DNA from: Stictocephala bisonia
Taxonomy: Eukaryota; Arthropoda; Insecta; Hemiptera; Membracidae
Length of the DNA: 64,000 nt
Assembly: GCA_035578905.1 (NCBI GenBank)
Contig: JAQJVL010000741.1
Span: 1-64,000, forward strand
Reading direction: 5' to 3'
The position numbers were made by a program, and so were the translations under genes. Under the pieces are notes generated by a model. It ran no database searches. It was not told the origin of the DNA and saw only the letters and a list, made by a program, of their open reading frames with translations. Below, piece after piece: positions 34,794 through 46,701 of the stretch (within the stretch, counting starts at the first letter, position 1; each line of letters opens with the position of its first letter).

Positions 34794-35486
34794 TAAGTTG
34801 TGTATATTATAGTTAATTATAGTTATGTATATTATTTATTTATTTGTTCCATTGTGTTTATTGCAGTTGGATTTTATTTGTTGTTATTTGTATCGTTATT
34901 TATTTGGATTATACAAATGTTACATGCACATAATTGATTTAATTTGTTTTGGTTTTTATTTATTTGTTTGTTGAATTGTTCATAGTCTATATAGTATTTA
35001 ATGTTAATTATTTACTGCCGGTTTATTGTATATTTATATTATATAGTTATGTATATTGTTTATTTATTTGTTTCCATTGTGTTAGTGTTTAGTGCTTTGA
35101 GGCTTATATGTAGTTAGGAATGCCAGTCGTTATCCAGGAGGAAGCTTTAAACAATCAAACAATCTATTGATATGAATTCCAAAATAAAATGAACATTAGG
35201 ACTACTGATATTAAAAAATTTACATTTTTGAAAAAATTGGTATATATAGTAAATAACGAATGTTATTCGATTTCCTTTGACTATGTTTCCTTGGTGCGTA
35301 TTGATTTGTTTATTTATTTTTGTTTTGTTTGTTTTTACTTTAAGATTATCTATATATTAAAGATATTTTATTATGAACAAATTAGTTTATCTCTCAAATA
35401 GCTATATGCTAGAGAGATTAAAAAAGACACTGCAATGTAAAAATAAATTTAAGAAATAATAAATGATTTTGAATTGAATTGAATTG
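34794..35486 (+). mobile_element. Retroposon-like insert splitting the 107-bp satellite
   Basis: About 690 bp of unrelated sequence interrupts a satellite unit between ...ATATGCG and ATTATCATATAG.... It ends in AATAAATGATTTTGAATTGA followed by short GAATT repeats, as in 3' ends of non-LTR retroposons. A 70-codon open frame at 35189-35401 lies inside but shows no recognisable domain. Target-site duplication is absent or too short to see. Confidence 0.55.
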
Positions 35487-36204
35487 ATTATCATATAGTG
35501 AAAAATAATACTAAGAGAATACCTGAAAGATAGCATTTAATCACAATATCACATTTCGAACAATTTACAAACTATAATGCAACTTAATATACGATTATCA
35601 TATAGCAAAAAATAATACTAAGAGAATACCTGAAAGATAGCATTTAATCACAATATCACATTTCGAACAATTTACAAACTATAATGCAACTTAATATGCG
35701 ATTATCATATAGCGAAAAATAATACTAAGAGAATACCTGAAAGATAGCATTTAATCACAATATCACATTTCGAACAATTTACAAACTATAATGCAACTTA
35801 ATATGCGATTATCATATAGCAAAAAATAATACTAAGAGAATACCTGAAAGATAGCATTTAATCACAATATCACATTTCGAACAATTTACAAACTATAATG
35901 CAACTTAATATGCGATTATCATATAGCGAAAAATAATACTAAGAGAATACCTGAAAGATAGCATTTAATCACAATATCACATTTCGAACAATTTACAAAC
36001 TATAATGCAACTTAATATGCGATTATCATATAACGAAAAATAATACTAAGAGAATACCTGAAAGATAGCATTTAATCACAATATCACATTTCGAACAATT
36101 TACAAACTATAATGCAACTTAATATGCAATTATCATATAGCAAAAAATAATACTAAGAGAATACCTAAAAGATAGCAGTTAATCACAATATCATATTTCG
36201 AACA
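35487..36204. repeat. 107-bp satellite, right part (~6.7 units)
   Basis: This continues the same 107-bp unit as 34447-34793, resuming inside the unit at ATTATCATATAG. Units alternate between TAGCGAAAAA and TAGCAAAAAA, giving a dimeric pattern. The last unit is truncated after CATATTTCGAACA. Confidence 0.95.
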
Positions 36205-37189
36205 GGAGCACTTTCACACAAATGATATTTTACTATAAATGTCGTGAAAAAATTTCAGGAAAACTAAAACCACTTGATTTTGTGAAATAAAGGCCATTCC
36301 AATTGAAAACAACTTCTGGCACAAACAAAAGTCAACTTACTAAAACATTCAAATGAAATAGTAAACAATCTGGCAAGATAAACAAGGAGGCGTGCATCGG
36401 CTGAGCGCATTAAAACACAATAATTAATCTTTTAATTTTTGTAAAAGTTATGCCAGTAGCCTTTACGGAGATGTAATGTAGACACACAACAGGTTTATTC
36501 TACGTTTTGGCAAGTGGTACACAACACTTATAGTAAATTAAAATTTAATAAAAATACAAAGGTTTTAACATAAAGTGCCTAGAATATGAACTACAATAGT
36601 CAGCTGAATTAATTAATTTGACTTATTGTTTGGAATAAATTGAATTAAGTATTTGAATTAAATACTTTGAATTGATGTTGAAAGTTAATTCAATCACTCA
36701 TGATGACACTCAAGTTAATGAGGAATAAAGGTACGAATGGTTGTAGAAACAGCTTTCACTGATGAGTCTACATTTATTTTACGGCCTTTTTCGTGTATTT
36801 AAACCATCTGATAGTTGAAAAATATTAACTATCAACAAATAAATACATTTTATATATGAGATAAAGTACAATCATGTGGTAACCTCTGCAAAGGGAACAA
36901 TATGAAAACCACAGTTTGGTCACAGCTGACCACTTTACAGGGCGTGATATTAAAACTGACATTGAATTACACATCGGCATGAGGGTCGAGATTGCAGTCC
37001 CTATGTGTTGTGATAAATATCAGTTTAAAATTAACGCTTCACTGTAATATAAAGGGGTATGCTAAACTTCCAATTGTAAGCGCTACATATTCATTTTATT
37101 ATTTGAAACAATTAAACATGTTACTCATAGGTTATTTTGAAATTATCCCAGAATTTTAATTTCTCTTCGAAAACAAAATCTCAAAAATA
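36205..37189. other. AT-rich sequence, nothing recognised
   Basis: There is no coding region or tandem repeat that I can support here. Confidence 0.4.
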
Positions 37190-37625
37190 CTTCATTGAAA
37201 CAATTACTAAGTGAACTCTCATAACAGTAAGATTGTCAGCGTAAGAGTGCAATGTCGTATTATATAATAAAGTATCTATATTAATAACATACATATCAAA
37301 GAGTAATGAAACCAAAATTGACTTTTGTGGAACACCACTAATAAAAGTATTGGTTATGCTGTACTAAGATGTATAGTAACATAAATGGTATAAGCCAAAC
37401 AGACTGAAGTGTAATTGTTGTGACTCACACACTACCTAGGTAAGATCACAACCAAGATAAAGCATTTCTATATAAAAACCAAAACTTTTCAGTTTTGCTT
37501 ATTGAATATTATGATTGACTGTGTCGAAGGCTTTGTTGAAATCAAATAAGGTCGGAATTGTGCACTGGCCTCGATCCATGGCTAATCTAATATCATTGAT
37601 TACCTTCAGAAAGACCTTGAATGTA
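37190..37625 (-). pseudogene. Decayed LINE reverse transcriptase remnant
   Basis: Reading the minus strand from 37625 gives an INDIRLAMDRGQ-like segment, IPTLFDFNKAFDTVNHN, then FISGVPQKSILVSLLF, then TLHSYADNLTV. These are the RT motifs of the same general type of LINE as at 10.7 kb. YADD has become YADN, GVPQGS has become GVPQKS, and stops and frame breaks occur between motifs, so it is inactive. Confidence 0.75.
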
Positions 37626-38038
37626 ACCAACATTTTAGGATTTATAACCTCCAAAAAGTGCATTAACATAACGGTCATTTAGATACATTTGACATTTACA
37701 ACTTATAGTTATATATAGTTTGGGTATTTTAATATTTACGAAGTAAAGTGATTTTTAAAATGATCACATAGCTCCAATTGTATACAGCGTAACGTTACTA
37801 GGAGATGTACAATTACTAGGAGAGGGACAATCTCCACCAATGAAGTCCCTATGTTCATACAAACATAATAAATAAATTATTTATCTCTTCCCTTCTTCCA
37901 TTAATATTTCCGAAAAGTTATCAAGAAATAAAGCTTTATGATCTCAGTGGGAACGTCAACAAGTGCTCTTGACTTGTTTTAATTGGGTGGGAGAGGGGGG
38001 CTTCGTGACTTAACCTGAGTAGTTAATAGTTTTTTTCT
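37626..38038. other. Unique sequence left of the duplicated block
   Basis: No gene is recognised. It ends exactly where similarity to the sequence after the gap (49483) begins. Confidence 0.4.
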
Positions 38039-38040
38039 TA

Positions 38041-39388
38041 TATTATCTTCATTATTTTCCCTGTTAATGATCAGAAACAATGTTTCTAACTGGTCTGTAC
38101 AGATCCTAAATACCTACTTGTCATTTATTCATTGAAGGTACTATTAATGTATTTATCTCTGTAATGATGTAATTTTCTATTGGTGTTCAGTAGAATCTGT
38201 AGAGATAATTAATTGTTATTTGTATTACTAAGTTAAAATGAGCAACATAATAAACTTTCATCCAAGTGTAACACAATATTGTATGAAAATACAACATATT
38301 TATTATAAAAACATAACTTACTCTTATACGCCGAATTACTACCTTATAAATAAAACAAATTCGTTTTGTTGCCAAAGTAATTAAGATAGCATTGTAAATT
38401 GATACTAATTTTCTCAAAATGACAGATTATTTAATCATAATCTGAGCGATAAGTAATCTGATTCCAACGTGCTGACAACTCAGTTGTAGGACCATAAAAT
38501 ATAACACTGCAAACTATTTGTTCCAAAGAGACGATTCAGACCATTCCATAGGCTGTTATTTGAATTAAAATATACAATGATATATTTTTTATTGTGTCCT
38601 TAAAGAGAATAAATATGGGAACGTCATGAAACAGTTTTAGTAAAAACAATCACATGTAATAGCTTGATTGTATATTTAATGTGATAAAATGAGATCACAA
38701 GAATGAAACAAACTATTGCACTTTTTTAGCATAGTAATATTTTAAATATCTCATAAACTAAATTTACGTCATTTATGTGTGTCACATAACTCCATTATAA
38801 TGAGTCAAGAACTCCATATACATTTATACAGGAAAAACTATCGTAAAGACTATGTCCGTGGTAATAAATAGTATTACATGTAAAAATTATAACAGTGTTT
38901 TTTTCAAATAGTTAATAAAACTATAATAGTACTTTGGGTAGAGTACTTAATATCAAAACTTTGAACTAACGTAATTGATGTAAAAATATGCAGAGGAAAA
39001 TAAATGAAGCACGATATGTTTACATATATTATATGTGATACAAATCAAATCATCTTTATTGTAGATAGATATAATAACTACACAATTGGGTTAGATAAAA
39101 ATCTACAGCTTGAGAAATATTGCTTGATGACAACTAGCTGTAACAACATCGAGCTATTAGAACGTCCTTTACTGTGCGTTTGTATCGCCCTCTATCATTA
39201 ATAGTTGTTATACTGTCCGGCAGGGAGTTGTAAAACAGATGCTTGTTAAAGAATGAGGTTTGATGGAGGGAACTCTGATATTATTAATGTTACGGAGATT
39301 TTAGTCATGATTGATTGTTTCTCCATTGAGAAATATACAGTTTTTGTGTACAAATTAACGAAATAAAAATAGAAATCGAAGGAAATTT
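38041..39388. other. AT-rich flank of Helitron copy 1
   Basis: There is no convincing gene. Short open frames at 38187-38417 (-) and 39004-39201 (+) also occur at 49634 and 50449 because the whole region is duplicated; this is not independent support for coding. Confidence 0.4.
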
Positions 39389-39440
39389 TAATATATGGTG
39401 GCTTGCTGTAAATTGTTAATATATGGTGGCTTGCTGTAAA
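39389..39440 (+). repeat. 28-bp repeat (2 units) left of Helitron
   Basis: Two units of TTAATATATGGTGGCTTGCT GTAAATTG lie directly before the TC of the Helitron. The same unit resumes directly after the Helitron's CTAG at 46930, so the element landed inside this small array. Confidence 0.9.
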
Positions 39441-39925
39441 TCTATACATATATAAGCCAAATACCACTCACTCACTCACTGACTGACTAAACACGAAATC
39501 TCAAAAACCACCGAACGGATTCGTATGAAACTTGGTACGTAGCTTTCTCTAGGGTAGTAGGTGCTCGCTAAGAAACGGTTTCAAAAAATTCAATCAGGTT
39601 CGCGACCAAACCGCGAAAAACGCGACTTTTAAATTTATGTATTTTTTGTGAACTTACAAATCACATTGCAACAAAACTTGGTACCAAGCTTCCTTTTAGG
39701 TCTTAGATGAACTCTAGAAAAAAGTTTTCACAAAGTTCGGGTCATTTCAGCACTATAAAGAACTAGCAGAAAGTACCCGTGCTTCGCTACGGATTATGAT
39801 TAAGGAACGGATTCGAATGCAAATTGGTATGTAGCTTTCTCTAGAGTTGGTACTCTCTGAGAAACTGTTTCAAAAAATTATGGTGGCTTGCTGTAAATTG
39901 TTAATATATGGTGGCTTGCTGTAAA
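39441..39925 (+). repeat. Tandem duplicate of the Helitron 5' end (485 bp)
   Basis: A second TCTATACATATATAAGCC start at 39441 precedes the one at 39926, with 485 bp of near-identical sequence including flanking 28-bp repeats. It contains the 5' subterminal region, a reverse-complement copy of the element's own 3' terminus (39761-39805), and a second, diverged 5' subterminal module. It is a partial duplication, not an independent complete element. Confidence 0.8.
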
Positions 39926-40245
39926 TCTATACATATATAAGCCAAATACCACTCACTCACTCACTGACTGACTAAACACGAAATCTCAAAAACCACCGAA
40001 CGGATTCGTATGAAACTTGGTACGTAGCTTTCTCTAGGGTAGTAGGTGCTCGCTAAGAAACGGTTTCAAAAAATTCAATCAGGTTCGCGACCAAACCGCG
40101 AAAAACGCGACTTTTAAATTTATGTATTTTTTGTGAACTTACAAATCACATTGCAACAAAACTTGGTACCAAGCTTCCTTTTAGGTCTTAGATGAACTCT
40201 AGAAAAAAGTTTTCACAAAGTTCGGGTCATTTCAGCACTATAAAG

Positions 40246-40290
40246 AACTAGCAGAAAGTACCCGTGCTTCGCTACGGATTATGATTAAGG
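40246..40290 (-). repeat. Inverted copy of the Helitron 3' terminus near the 5' end
   Basis: AACTAGCAGAAAGTACCCGT and the following bases to GATTATGATTAAG are the reverse complement of 46888-46931, including the CTAG and hairpin. The same block occurs at 39761-39805 in the duplicated 5' end. Confidence 0.9.
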
Positions 40291-41365
40291 AACGGATTCG
40301 AATGCAAATTGGTATGTAGCTTTCTCTAGAGTTGGTACTCTCTGAGAAACTGTTTCAAAAAATTAAATCGGGTTCTCGACCAAACCACGTAAAACGCGAC
40401 GTTTAATTTTCGAATTTTCTGAACTTAAACATTAGATTAAAAGAAAAGTTGGTGCTAAACTTCCTTTTAGGTCTAAGATGAATTCTGGGACGTTTTTTCA
40501 GAACTTACAAAGCAGATCGCAACTAAAATCGGTGCTAAGCTTTCTTTTAGGTCTTAAATGAACTGTAATAAAAATTTTACAACAAGTTTGGTTCTGCTCG
40601 GCACTATAACTCTTTATACTTTGCATAGGTGCTTATAAAAAAAAAACATTTCAATCACGTTTCAAACCAAACAGCAAAAACTCGATACTTGACGATTGTT
40701 GTATATTTTCTAAATCTAGACAACAGATCACAAATAAACTTGATACTATGATTCTTCGGCTGATTGTAAATTAGCGATAGCAGTCTTGGCTGTTCACTAG
40801 AAGGCCGGTTCTTATCAGTTGACCTCTGCCCTCCCTCCCACTCCCCGCACCTCACCAGCACCGCACCGCAGTACGGCTCGGCTCATATCAGTCCAGTACA
40901 CGCTTTTGACCTGAACACTGCTTAGCTGTTTGTTCAGTTCTGTCCATTGCTTATTGCTTCTGAATACTACCTAGGCTACTTTTTCTTAAATATTTTCTTT
41001 TGCCCCACTATTTGCTACCATAGTATTCGATTGCCTCACATCCTTTCATACCATCATTTTTTTACCTTTTTTCATGTCATAACTCTGACATTCATAATAG
41101 TTCTCCTGGTTCAAACTTGATACAGTTGACATAACTCTGTAGTTACAACTCCGGCCACTCCACTTTGGGTATGGTGTTCCCTTACTACATGAGTTTATAT
41201 TGGTATTTTATTCTGTTAACTATTTGCTTCTTTTACTTACTGCTTGCTTCAATTCTAGATCATCTGCTTGGGTTTGAACCTTTTCACTTCATCTTCTTCT
41301 TCTAAAATACAAAGCTAAATTTTTCTTTATTCATCTTAATACTTTTTCTGAACAGTTGCACGACA

Positions 41366-42394
41366 ATGGTTATTGAAACATTCAATATTGATGGTGTGGC
41401 AGTACCTCACCATGTAACAAAGATCACTGGGGACGGGGCTTGCCTTTTCTCCTCTTTATCTTATCTGGTCCACTGTACAGCTTCACTAACACTCCGAGTG
41501 CGCGCTGACATTGTGCGTCACGTGTCCAACAACTGGCGCAGACTTAAGCCTTACACCTTGACCATAAATAAAAACCCTTACAGAACTAAACGTCAGTACA
41601 TCGCCGACATGTCACAGCCTTACTTCTATGGAACCTTTTGTGAGCTCATGGCTGCAGCAGAGGTCTTTCCTTATAAGTTCGAGCTCTTTCGTGACAGAAA
41701 ACTCTTAGCCTGTTATGAGGATGAGGTTCAGGAAATAAAAAGACTTAAGTTCTCTGGTGATGACATGGCAGGGCACTTTGACGTTCTTATACCTTGCGAA
41801 CAACCTTATGTACCAAATTATTTTCAAACCAGTCTACATACCTCAAAATCTTATGCCTCAACATTAAAATCCCAACCTGGTTTTTCTGAATCTATGCCCA
41901 CCGACCCTATTACATCCAAACCTAGCCCATCTTCCCTTTGTGTCTATGAACCTGTTGCAGTCCAACCAGGCTCTTCTCAGCCCATCCTATCAAACCTTGA
42001 AACTCCCTTAGACATGAGTTCGGACGAATCAATCGTAACAGTAATCACACCTCAAAAATCTAGAGGTAGAAAACGAAGGAAAAGATTCACTGATTCCATC
42101 CGAAAAAAGCAGGTTAGGGAGTCTGTTGCTAAAAATACGGAGAGCCACCCTGAAATGCATAGAAAGGCTGTTAAAAAATATGCCGAGAGCCACCCTGAAG
42201 TGCACAGGGGGGCTGTTCAAAAATATGCCGAGAGCCACCCAGAAGAAACAGAATGTGTTGCAGTAATGGAAAAGTTCAACTGCTTCCCTTTCAAAAATAT
42301 CCCGACCCCTTACATAGCCTTCTTTCTCACGACCATCCTGAGGCTGAGCATGTTCTTAATAATATTCGCAAATACAACGGTTGTTTCCAAATGA
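41366..42394 (+). pseudogene. Helitron N-terminal part: OTU-like cysteine protease domain
   Basis: Residues about 14-143 form an OTU-like domain: GDGACLF with Asp23 and Cys26, and GHFDVL with His137, fit the OTU catalytic Asp/Cys and His. Such domains are known in some animal Helitron-like transposases; their role in transposition is unsettled. A basic stretch (RGRKRRKRF, about residues 230-240) could be a nuclear localisation signal. Residues about 257-300 hold three 15-residue repeats of the ESHPEVHRGAV-KKYA type. The frame is lost shortly after these repeats: Helitron homology continues in another frame from about 42285, so the final 40 or so residues to 42394 are off-frame. There is no other break in the OTU part. 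Confidence 0.85.
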
Positions 42395-43556
42395 CGTCGT
42401 TTGGAGCAAAAGAGATAAAAGGAGACCATTCATGCCAACATATAAGGTGCAAGGCCAGGTTTATCATAGAATAGGGAGTCTAATGCCTCGAACACAACAG
42501 CAGCCGTCTTTCCTTCAGATATATTTTGTTGGTGATGATAACCGTGAAAGAGACATTCGCTGTGGGTACTTTCAAGATGTCAAGCCAGCATTGGTAGGCC
42601 AACTCCAAAAAATTCTTCATGAACATAACAAATATATCAAAGAGTTCAAAGCTGCTATTGATTCTGTTCCCAAAGATCAGCAAGATTTCCAGGTAGTTAT
42701 CACAGTTATCACTGCTGACCAGAAGCCTTCGAGTGCTCACAAGGGTCGTTACAATACTCCTACCACTAACAAAGTTGCTGTCTTGATTGTAGGCCAGGTG
42801 TTTGAAAAGCGAGATATTATGCTATACAGTAGGGAAGACAAACTGATAAGAATCAGTGAGCTACATCGAGCGTATGATTCTCTTCAGTATCCTCTCATGT
42901 TCTGCTGTGGTGAAGATGGCTATTGTATCAACATCCCTCAGCGTGACCCAAACACCAAGACAGCACTTAAGAAAACTGTGTCTGCAGCTGATTTCTACGG
43001 ATATAATTTAATGGAGCGAGAAGGCGAAGAACCATATTTACTTTTGTTTCGCAACCTCCTCAACCAATTTTTGGTTGATATGTACGCAAAAATTTAAACA
43101 GAACGGCTAAACTTCATTCGAAACAACCAAAAAAAGTTGAGGAGTGAAGACTACATTCACTTGAAGGATGCCATGAGAAAAGCTGATGCTCAGGTATCGG
43201 AGCTGGGTAAGATGGTTGTACTGCCATCAAGCTTCACTGGAGGACCTCGCTACATGCATGAGCGTACTCAGGATGCCATGACCTATGTCCGCCATTTTGG
43301 TCGTCCAGATCTCTTTATAACTTTTACGTGCAACCCAAAATGGCGAGAGATATGTGAACTGCTCAAGGAAGGTCAGAAGGCTCAGCACAGACATGACTTG
43401 GTAGCGCGGGTTTTCTACTTAAAAGTGAAGCATTTGATGAAACTAACGAAAGAGTCTATATTTGGAGCATGTAGATGTCACATGTTCTCCATAGAATGGC
43501 AAAAAAAGAGGCCTTCCTCATGTACACATTCTCCTTTGGCTAGAAGAAAAGATTAA
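42285..43556 (+). pseudogene. Helitron Rep region (Helitron-like N domain), frameshifted
   Basis: Homology starts in one frame (NNIRKYNGCFQMTSFGA, about 42350-42410) and shifts frame near 42425. It continues with YKVQGQVYHRIGSLMP and the Helitron-like N-terminal domain to an in-frame TAA at 43095-43097, then resumes in the same frame (ERLNFIRNNQ..). Motif TFTCNPKW lies at about 43319. The HUH motif region begins with IEWQK at about 43490 but shifts frame at an A7 run (43501-43507), so the two catalytic histidines (HVH, 43519-43527) are read only in the next frame. Rep nicks and joins single-stranded DNA at the transposon ends; this copy cannot make an intact one. Confidence 0.85.
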
Positions 43557-46269
43557 ACCAGACATGATTGACAAAGTTATTTGTGCAGAGATACCTGACC
43601 CAGAGCTAGACCCTGCCCTCCATGAGATTGTGAAGTCAACTGTGATCCACGACCCATGTGGTGCTCTCAACAGAAATTCGCCCTGTATGGTTAATGGAGC
43701 TTGCAGAAAAAAGTATCCCCGTCCTCTACTAAGAGAAACACAGACTGGGGAAGACGGTTATCCTAAATACCGTAGGCGTTCTCCTTCAGATGGTGGATTT
43801 GTTGTTGACATCAACGGGGTAAAGCTTGACAATCAATGGGTGGTACCTTTTAACCCTGTCCTGTCTCGCACTTTTTCAGCGCATATCAACGTCGAGTACT
43901 GCAACTCTGTCAAGTCTATCAAATATATTTGCAAATACGTCAACAAAGGGTCCGATCAAGCAGCTTTTACAGTTGAAAATGAACTTGACGAGGTGACAAG
44001 GTACCAGACAGGACGCTACATTAGTACTTCTGAAGCTGTCTGGCGAATTCTCTGATTTCCAATACACGATCGCCATCCCCCAGTCATGCATCTTGCAGTT
44101 CATCTTGAAAACGACCAAAGAGTTTATTTTAACGAAGAAAATGTCATAGAAAGGCTAAACAACCCGCCAAAAACTACTCTTTTGGGCTTCTTCGATCTGT
44201 GCAAAACCGATGCGTTTGCAAGAACCCTCCTTTACTCTGAAGTTCCGTCATATTTCGTATGGAAAAAGAATACCTTTTGTAGAAGAAAGCAAGGGAAATC
44301 AGTACCAGGCTATCCCGGGGTGAAAAAAGATCAGGTTTTAGGCAGGGTATATACTGTTCACCCTAATAACTCTGAGTGCTATTTTCTACGCCTTCTCCTA
44401 CACCAAGTTAAAGGGCCTACGTCATTTGAATATCTTAGGAACGTAAATGGAGTGGTTCACCAAACGTTTCAGTCTGCATGTACAGCTCTTGGTTTGCTCG
44501 AAGACGACACTCACTGGGATCGAACACTAGAAGAAGCTTCACTCTCAGACTCCCCGTCCAAGATCCGCGAACTACTTGCCATCATGTTGGTGTTTTGCCA
44601 AGTAAGTAGTCCTCTCACATTATGGGAAAAACACCGCGACAGTTTGGTGGACGACGTAAAGAGGTCGATGGAGACAGAGTTTGGGGATGTGCAACAGCGT
44701 ATGGACATTGTGTACAACAAATGTTTGGCTTTACTCGAAGATTTGGTGTATTCAATGTCTGGCAACCGTCTCCAAAACTATGGTCTTCCTACACCACTTC
44801 GCGAGCAAGAGTCCATCACTAACAACCTGGAACGCCTCAGAGAAATTTTTTTCGATGTAGTCCAGCTCTGTGAAATGGTTGCTGTAAATGTTCCAAAGCT
44901 GAACGAAGAACAACTGAATATTTACAAAGAAATTACCTGCAGTATTATTTCAGAATCTGGGCAACTCTTTTTCCTGGACGCTCCTGGTGGTACCAGAAAA
45001 ACATTTTTGATCAATTTGTTGTTAGCAAAAATAAGGAGTGAGAAAAAGATTGCCATCGCAGTTGCATCCTCTGGCATTGCTGCGACACTGCTTGATGGTG
45101 GGAAGACGGCTCATTCAGCTTTCAAGTTGCCTCTCAACCTGAACCACTCAAAAACACCTATTTGCAACATATCAAGACAAAGCAATATGGGCCAGGTACT
45201 CAAAGAAACAGTATTAATTGTTTGGGACTAGTGTACCATGGCCCACAAAGGAGGTATAGAGGCTCTGGACAGGACACTTCAAGACATCAGGAACTGCAAA
45301 CGTCTAATGGGCGGAGTAACAGTTCTGCTGGCTGGAGACTTCAGGCAAACCTTGCCCGTGATACCTCGAGGAACTCGGGCTGATGAGGTGAAAGCGTGCC
45401 TTAAGTCATCCTTCTTATGGCCAAAAATTAAAATCCTGTCTTTGAGAGTTAACATGAGAGTTCATTTGAATGGAGATTTGAAAGCAGAAGAATTTTCTAC
45501 ATTAGTTTTACAAATAGGTGATGGTAAACTGCTAGAAGATCATGAAGGTAAATGTGCAATACCTCAAAATCTTTTTCATACTGTTAGTGATATGAAGACA
45601 CTGCTTGACAAGATATATCCTAACTTAAATGACAATGTGAACAATAGTCCAACATGGTTGCAAGAGAGGGCGATTCTTACCCCAACTAACGACTCTGCAA
45701 ATATAATAAACCTTTCGTTGTTAGAAAAATTGCCTTCTGCTGTTGTGAGGTATGAATCTGTGGACTCAGTGGTTGAGACAGAAGACGCTGTTCACTATCC
45801 AGCGGAGTTTCTCCACACTCTGAACCCCCCTGGAATTCCACCTCATGTTCTTTCTCTAAAGGTCGGTGCTCCAATAATGCTACTCCGCAACGTAAACCCT
45901 CCCAAACTCTGTAACGGTACCAGGCTGCAGGTGAAAACTCTGCATAAACATGTTATTGAAGCGACAATATTTACAGGCGTTGGTCAAGGAGAAACTGTTT
46001 TTATTCCCCGAATTCCTCTTATTCCCTCAGACTACCATTTTGCATTCAAACGTCTGCAGTTCCCTGTAAAATTATGCTATGCCATGACTATTAACAAGGC
46101 ACAAGGGCAAAGTTTGAAGATGGCTGGGGTAGATCTGAGCAATGACTGTTTCTCCCATGGCCAGTTATACGTAGCATGTTCTAGAGTAAGCTCATCTGAC
46201 AGTCTGGTCGTCCTTCAGCCAGAAAAAAGGACTAAAAATGTTGCTTACAAAGAGGTACTAAGCACTTAA
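43510..46269 (+). pseudogene. Helitron Rep C-terminus and PIF1-like helicase, three lesions
   Basis: One frame runs to 46269 but is interrupted by TGA (44053-44055, where relatives have Gly in WRILGFPI) and TAG (45229-45231, the Glu of the Walker B DE in WDECTMAHK). KYICKYVNKG at about 43920 matches the two-tyrosine YxxxY motif of Helitron Rep. The helicase part has a Walker A motif reading GGTRKT (44986-45003), with Arg where the family has Gly. Later motifs are intact: LLAGDFRQTLPV, NGTRLQV, the MTINKAQGQS segment and LYVACSRV. The protein would unwind DNA during rolling-circle transposition. Motif I and motif II are both damaged, so this copy is inactive. Confidence 0.88.
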
Positions 46270-46354
46270 GAAAACAACAACATCAATTTTGGCTGTCCGT
46301 ATATATCTATCAGACTAAAATGTACTAAAATATATTTAAGTACTTGCATATATT

Positions 46355-46642
46355 AAACTACCTGGTGGGACTGTTCCGGCAGAGGATAGGGTGACTGCCT
46401 TACCAAATAAAACTACCCGGTGAGACTGTTCCGGCAGAGGCTAGGGTGACTGCCTTACCAAATAAAACTACCCGGTGAGACTGTTCCGGCAGAGGCTAGG
46501 GTGACTGCCTTACCAAATAAAACTACCCGGTGGGATTGATTCGGCAGAGGCTAGGGTGACTGCATTAACAAATAAAACTACCCGGTGTGATTGATTCGGC
46601 AGAGGCTAGGGTGACTGCCTTACCAAATAAAACTACCCGGTG
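46355..46642 (+). repeat. 54-bp tandem repeat in Helitron 3' region, ~5 units
   Basis: The unit is AAACTACCCGGTGAGACTGT followed by TCCGGCAGAGGCTAGGGTGA and CTGCCTTACCAAAT. About five units lie between the helicase stop and the 3' terminus. Minisatellites here are common in Helitrons. Confidence 0.95.
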
Positions 46643-46656
46643 TTTTTAATTAAATG

Positions 46657-46657
<1 letters not shown>

Positions 46658-46698
<41 letters not shown>
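46658..46698. repeat. (TA)n microsatellite in Helitron
   Basis: This is 41 bases of TA repeat just after the 54-bp repeats. The copy at 58102-58142 has exactly the same length. Confidence 0.97.

Positions 46699-46701
<3 letters not shown>

Noticed and set aside
26571..36204. CRISPR array
   Set aside because: Repeats are contiguous head-to-tail satellites without unique spacers, in a eukaryotic context.
42029..45874. Minus-strand and alternative-frame ORFs within the Helitron
   Set aside because: Shadows of the Rep/helicase coding strand, duplicated identically in copy 2.
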